From: UBA1413 sp964552955
Lineage (GTDB): Bacteria; Bacteroidota; Bacteroidia; Bacteroidales; Prolixibacteraceae
NCBI GenBank assembly: GCA_964552955.1
Contig: CAZKIU010000003.1
Span: 80,198 to 144,197, forward strand
Direction: 5' to 3'
Length of the DNA: 64,000 nucleotides
Position 1 is the stretch's first letter; each line of letters starts with the position of its first letter. The position numbers and the translations under genes are program-made. Under the pieces are notes generated by a model that was given only the letters and a program-made list of their open reading frames with translations, did no database searches and had not been told where the DNA came from. Positions 60,736 to 64,000 of the stretch are shown here, piece by piece.

Positions 60736-60759
60736 CCTTCTGATATTTTAATCTGCTCA

Positions 60760-61005
60760 TTTTTCTGTCCGGATTCCTTCATTCAAGACTCAGGATTCCA
60801 ACACTCAAGACTCAGGATTCCCACATTCAAGATTCAGGAATCCAGACTTTTTGGAATTCAAGACTTTAGACTNNNNNNNNNNNNNNNNNNNNNNNNNNNN
60901 NNNNNNNNNNNNNNNNNNNNNNNNNNNNNNNNNNNNNNNNNNNNNNNNNNNNNNNNNNNNNNNNNNNNNNNNAAGACTCAAGACTCAAGACTCAAGACTT
61001 ACAAT
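60760..61005. repeat. Tandem repeat array (CAAGACT / TTCAAGACTCAGGA units) spanning a scaffold gap
   Basis: Before the gap, degenerate units of 14-20 bp of the ATTCAAGACTCAGGATTCC type recur at least five times. After the gap four exact 7-bp CAAGACT copies are seen. Ns fill 60873-60972. The flanks are not identical here, so this gap is real and of unknown length, probably caused by the repeat. No coding potential. Confidence 0.85.
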
Positions 61006-61610
61006 TCCCTGACCCTTAGGTTTTTCCAATAGACCTTGATGCCTCCCCCGTCGTGGATCTGGAGGGCGATGGCTCCTTTTCCTTCAGCAATTTTTGCATC
61101 GTTGAGGTCTACCATGGGCTGACCATTGAGCCAGGTCTGTACCCTGCCGTCGACCACCTTGATGCGCAGGGTGTTCCATTTCCCCATTTTCAGGATCCCC
61201 TCCTTTTCATCAGGGATCTGCACCAGCCATCCCCGGCCGTAGGATTCATAGATTCCACCGGTGTCATGGTTGGGCGGAGCTACCTCCACCTGCCACCCCG
61301 ATACGCGGGTTCCCTTGAACGTTGACCTAAAAAAGACCCCACTGTTGCCATTGGCCGCCTGTCTGAACTGGACTTCCAGATCAAAGTTATAATACTCCTT
61401 TTCGGTGGAAAGATAGCCGTACTGCTTGTCGGGACCGCTTTCGCACACCAGCAAACCCTTCTCCACATACCACTTCTCGGTACCGTGGATCACCCAGCCA
61501 TCCAGGTTCTTCCCGTTGAAAATCTTCTTAAACCCCTTCCCCGCCCCTGCGGCAGGAACCGTGACCAAAAGCAGCATGGCTGCAGTCAATAAAATGAGTA
61601 CTTTCTTCAT
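60999..61610 (-). CDS. DUF1080 (3-keto-disaccharide hydrolase-type) exported protein
   Basis: A 203-residue protein. Signal peptide (VLILLTAAMLLLVTVPAAGA), then one concanavalin-like beta-jellyroll with the family blocks KKIFNGKNLDGWVIHG, YYNFDLEVQFRQAANGNSGVFFRS, GWQVEV, and GKWNTLRIKVVDGRVQTWLNG. ALQIHDGGGIKVYWKNLRVREL ends it. Members act on 3-keto-glycosides or bind sugars. It lies 21 bp downstream of the SDR/DUF2867 gene on the same strand, so the two form an operon. Confidence 0.88.
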   Translation of the reverse strand: MKKVLILLTAAMLLLVTVPAAGAGKGFKKIFNGKNLDGWVIHGTEKWYVEKGLLVCESGPDKQYGYLSTEKEYYNFDLEVQFRQAANGNSGVFFRSTFKGTRVSGWQVEVAPPNHDTGGIYESYGRGWLVQIPDEKEGILKMGKWNTLRIKVVDGRVQTWLNGQPMVDLNDAKIAEGKGAIALQIHDGGGIKVYWKNLRVREL

Positions 61611-61631
61611 CTTGATATTTATTTTAAGTAG

Positions 61632-63053
61632 TTAATGTGCCAGTTTTCTGATCATCCCGCTGAATACAAGACCATGGAGAGGCATGACGGCATACCAGTA
61701 CAGGCGTCCCAGCAGTCCGCGCGGGCGGAAAGTGGCCGTTTGAAAGAGGGTGTCTTCTTTTATCCTGAATTCCAGCCAGGCCTCTCCCGGAAGTTTCATT
61801 TCGGCATACAACAGCAGACGTTTTTCGACACGGTCGGCATAAATGACGCGCCAGAAATCGAGTGTTTCGCCGGGTGATATTTCTTTCGGGTTTTTCCGGC
61901 CCCGGTGAAGACCCACGCCTCCCACCAGTTTATCCAGAAAACCACGGATTTCCCAGAGCGAATTGGCAAAATACCACCCGCTATCTCCGCCAATGGCCCA
62001 AATCCGGTTCATCGTTTCGCTGCCATTGGTTACCTTGCGCTGCCGTAGGTCCTGGTAACACCCCATGGTGGGCACTTCAACCAGCTGCGCCAAGCCTTTA
62101 TCGAGGCCTCCCGAGGAGAAGGCATCGGTCCAACTGGAAAGGACTTCCTGATGGGCAATCTGGTCAAATGCGCGATTCACCGCTTCTTTGTATGAAATGA
62201 GGTGGATATGGAGCAACGCGGCCAGGTTGTTGGGCCGGCACACCACCTCCACTTTCATGCTGTTTACCAGGTTAATGGCCAATTTATAAGAAGTGGAAGT
62301 CACAAAATAAAGCCAGTACGAAGATAACCGGGGAGTCATGACCGGCACCGCAATGATGAAGCGTTTCAGCTTCCTCACTTCGGCAAATTGAAGCAGCATC
62401 TCCTTGTAGGTAAGTACTTCGGTCCCTCCGATATCGAAGCTTTGCCGGTAGGTTTGTTCATTCAGGAGTACGCCCAGGAGAAAATCGATGACGTTGCCGA
62501 TGGAAATGGGTTGTGACTTGGTGTTGAGCCATTTGGGGGCGATCATCACCGGCAGTTTTTCCACCAAATCGCGCATGATTTCGAACGAGGCGCTGCCCGA
62601 TCCCACGATAATGCCGGCTCGCAGCGTGGTGAGAGGGGCGCTGCCCGTAGCCAGGATTTCTTCGACCTGCTTCCGGCTGCTCAAATGTTTCGACAGTTTT
62701 TCTTCGTTCACAATCCCACTCAGGTAAATAACCTGTTTCACATGGGTTTCCTGCATGCGGGTTTTAAAATTCAGGGCCGTGGCAGCTTCCAGTTGCTGAA
62801 AATCGCCGGTAGATGCCGACATCGAATGAATAAGATAATAGGCCGCATCCATATCTTCCGGAATGCGGGCCAGGGTTTCAGGTTTAAGAAAGTCGACCTC
62901 CACCACGTGCAGTTTTTCAGAGGGAAAGGCCGAGACATCAAAGCGTTGCCGGTCGCGCACGCAGCACACCACTTCAAACCCCTTTTCCAGCAAAACAGGA
63001 AGAAGTCGCTTTCCGATATATCCAGTGGCGCCGGTTAACAAAATCTTTCCCAT
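61632..63053 (-). CDS. SDR/NAD(P)-binding protein with DUF2867 C-terminal domain
   Basis: A 473-residue protein from the ATG at 63053 (a TTG lies two codons upstream). The atypical SDR domain begins at once with ILLTGATGYIGKRLLPVLLEKG. It includes VEVDFLKPETLARIPEDMDAAYYLIHSM and HVKQVIYLSGIV, as in NAD(P)-dependent epimerase-like proteins of the complex I 39-kDa type. From about 320 a DUF2867 domain runs to the end (GEAWLEFRIKEDTLFQTATFRPRGLLGRLYWYAVMPLHGLVF). The substrate is unknown. Operon with the DUF1080 gene downstream. Confidence 0.88.
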   Translation of the reverse strand: MGKILLTGATGYIGKRLLPVLLEKGFEVVCCVRDRQRFDVSAFPSEKLHVVEVDFLKPETLARIPEDMDAAYYLIHSMSASTGDFQQLEAATALNFKTRMQETHVKQVIYLSGIVNEEKLSKHLSSRKQVEEILATGSAPLTTLRAGIIVGSGSASFEIMRDLVEKLPVMIAPKWLNTKSQPISIGNVIDFLLGVLLNEQTYRQSFDIGGTEVLTYKEMLLQFAEVRKLKRFIIAVPVMTPRLSSYWLYFVTSTSYKLAINLVNSMKVEVVCRPNNLAALLHIHLISYKEAVNRAFDQIAHQEVLSSWTDAFSSGGLDKGLAQLVEVPTMGCYQDLRQRKVTNGSETMNRIWAIGGDSGWYFANSLWEIRGFLDKLVGGVGLHRGRKNPKEISPGETLDFWRVIYADRVEKRLLLYAEMKLPGEAWLEFRIKEDTLFQTATFRPRGLLGRLYWYAVMPLHGLVFSGMIRKLAH

Positions 63054-63196
63054 GGGCAATTTTTACAGCTCTAAACCAGAGTGTAATATTATCCATAATT
63101 AAGACCACCGGCAAATTGGAAAATGGGTAATTTCATCCGCTGAATTTTCCGCTCCGGATTTTCTAAGGATTTACTACAAACCAAAACATTGAACGT

Positions 63197-64000
63197 ATGC
63201 ACAAGCTATTGTCTCTGCTGTTTCTGGTCCTTGTGGCAGGGTGCGGTCATCGCACCTCCCCTGACCTGACTCCCCTAAATGTTACCGAGCAGTGGGCCTT
63301 TGCCACAGGTGACGATACCCTGTGGGCGCAGCCCTCCTTTGATGATGCAGGGTGGGCCAGGATATCGGTCACCAAAACCTGGGAAGAGCAGGGATTTCCG
63401 GGATACGACGGCTTCGGGTGGTACCGGCAGACCATCGACATTCCGGCTGCATTCGGCACACCGGTGGCCGACAATGGCGGATTGGTCATCAGCTATGCCA
63501 ATGCCGACGATGCCGACGAGCTCTGGTTCAACGGGACCCTGATCGGCACCACGGGCTCCCTGCCTCCTGACTACGTCAGCAAGTATGGAGTGAAACGGCA
63601 GTATGTGGTCCCCGCGGAACTGGTGAAACCGGGAGAGAAAAACCTCGTCGCGATCCGCATATATGACGGTGGCGGTGGTGGTGGCGTGGTCTCGGAAGCC
63701 CTGACCATCCATCCCATGTCGGAAGTGTACCAGCTCCCCCTGACGGTGCGTATTGCCGATGAGGACTGGGTCTTTGAGGGAGCACCCCAAGCGACCATAG
63801 GATTGGCCACGGAAAACCAACTGGGAAAGGATGTCAGAATTACCGTGGGACTGAAAATGACCACCGACGACTACCAGCTGGTTACTGAAACTTCAAAGGT
63901 TTTGAAAATCAAACATGACCAGAGCGGACTGGCCCTCTATGACATCGACCTTTCGGCACCCGGTTTTTACCGCTGTACCGCCTGGGCTGAAAAAGAGGGC
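63197..64000 (+). CDS. GH2-like sugar-binding-domain lipoprotein (cut by window edge)
   Basis: Open from the ATG at 63197 to the window end (268 codons). Signal peptide with lipobox LVAGC near residue 15, so a lipoprotein. Then a galactose-binding-like beta-sandwich: WAFATGDDTLWAQPSFDDAGW, YDGFGWYRQTIDIP, ANADDADELWFNGTLIG, and PGEKNLVAIRIYDGGGGGG. This is the N-terminal domain of GH2 beta-galactosidases/glucuronidases and also of some sialate acetylesterases. The catalytic domain, if any, is outside the window, so the enzyme type is open. Transcribed divergently from the SDR gene. Confidence 0.8.
   Translation, partial: MHKLLSLLFLVLVAGCGHRTSPDLTPLNVTEQWAFATGDDTLWAQPSFDDAGWARISVTKTWEEQGFPGYDGFGWYRQTIDIPAAFGTPVADNGGLVISYANADDADELWFNGTLIGTTGSLPPDYVSKYGVKRQYVVPAELVKPGEKNLVAIRIYDGGGGGGVVSEALTIHPMSEVYQLPLTVRIADEDWVFEGAPQATIGLATENQLGKDVRITVGLKMTTDDYQLVTETSKVLKIKHDQSGLALYDIDLSAPGFYRCTAWAEKEG

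Overview
The window is a stretch of a Bacteroidota chromosome, most likely from a Bacteroidales-type lineage, taken from a draft or metagenome-derived assembly. The evidence is: promoter -7 elements of the form TAnnTTTG throughout; a type IX secretion (T9SS) C-terminal sorting domain; TonB-dependent receptors with N-terminal CarboxypepD_reg-like domains; an ExbB with a signal peptide plus two ExbDs; an RprX-like sensor kinase; and the gene orders acpP-fabF-rnc and sigma54 activator-lptE-TPR-secG near groES-groEL. Three 100-N scaffold gaps are present. Two of them are flanked by identical 55-bp contig ends, so they are assembly artefacts.

Layout. 1-3138 (minus): HAD phosphatase, cupin, nadB and truncated nadC (NAD synthesis). 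3248-9075 (plus): a compact four-gene operon of an exported GHL10 glycosidase, a HIT-like DUF4922 nucleotidyltransferase, a SpoIID-domain protein without a signal peptide, and an AmpG-like MFS permease with a large periplasmic insert. This is a plausible cell-wall sugar salvage pathway. 9224-11731: alkaline phosphatase and acyltransferase. 11821-14896 (minus): DEAD-box helicase, dprA and a small membrane protein. 14946-17440: aroB and aroA. 17537-21488: divergent NagX-like acyltransferase and GH20 hexosaminidase. 21683-24121: tadA and aspS, the latter split by an artefactual gap.

24275-35923 is mainly minus strand: exbB-4TM-exbD-exbD, tRNA-Ser(GGA), asparaginase, tatD, gdhA, groES-groEL, then secG, a TPR protein, lptE and a sigma54-type activator. 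36042-44831: kdsB, a minimal T9SS-sorted protein, a HerA-like ATPase, a guanine deaminase-like enzyme, a helix-hairpin-helix protein, and the leuS-yitT-M23 operon. 44956-47936 (minus): acpP-fabF-rnc-LAB_N. 48114-51041: purN and a two-component system; lepA lies on the minus strand after it.

53018-64000 is more accessory: an intergenic region with a candidate small RNA, two TonB-dependent receptors, a small membrane protein, a PQQ-type beta-propeller, a repeat-filled gap, a DUF1080 protein in an operon with an SDR/DUF2867 protein, and the start of a GH2-like lipoprotein.

Most of the window is ordinary housekeeping content. The parts most worth a second look are the 3248-9075 operon, the candidate small RNA at 53231-53414, the stand-alone T9SS sorting-domain protein, and -7 boxes that sit so close to start codons that they imply leaderless mRNAs.
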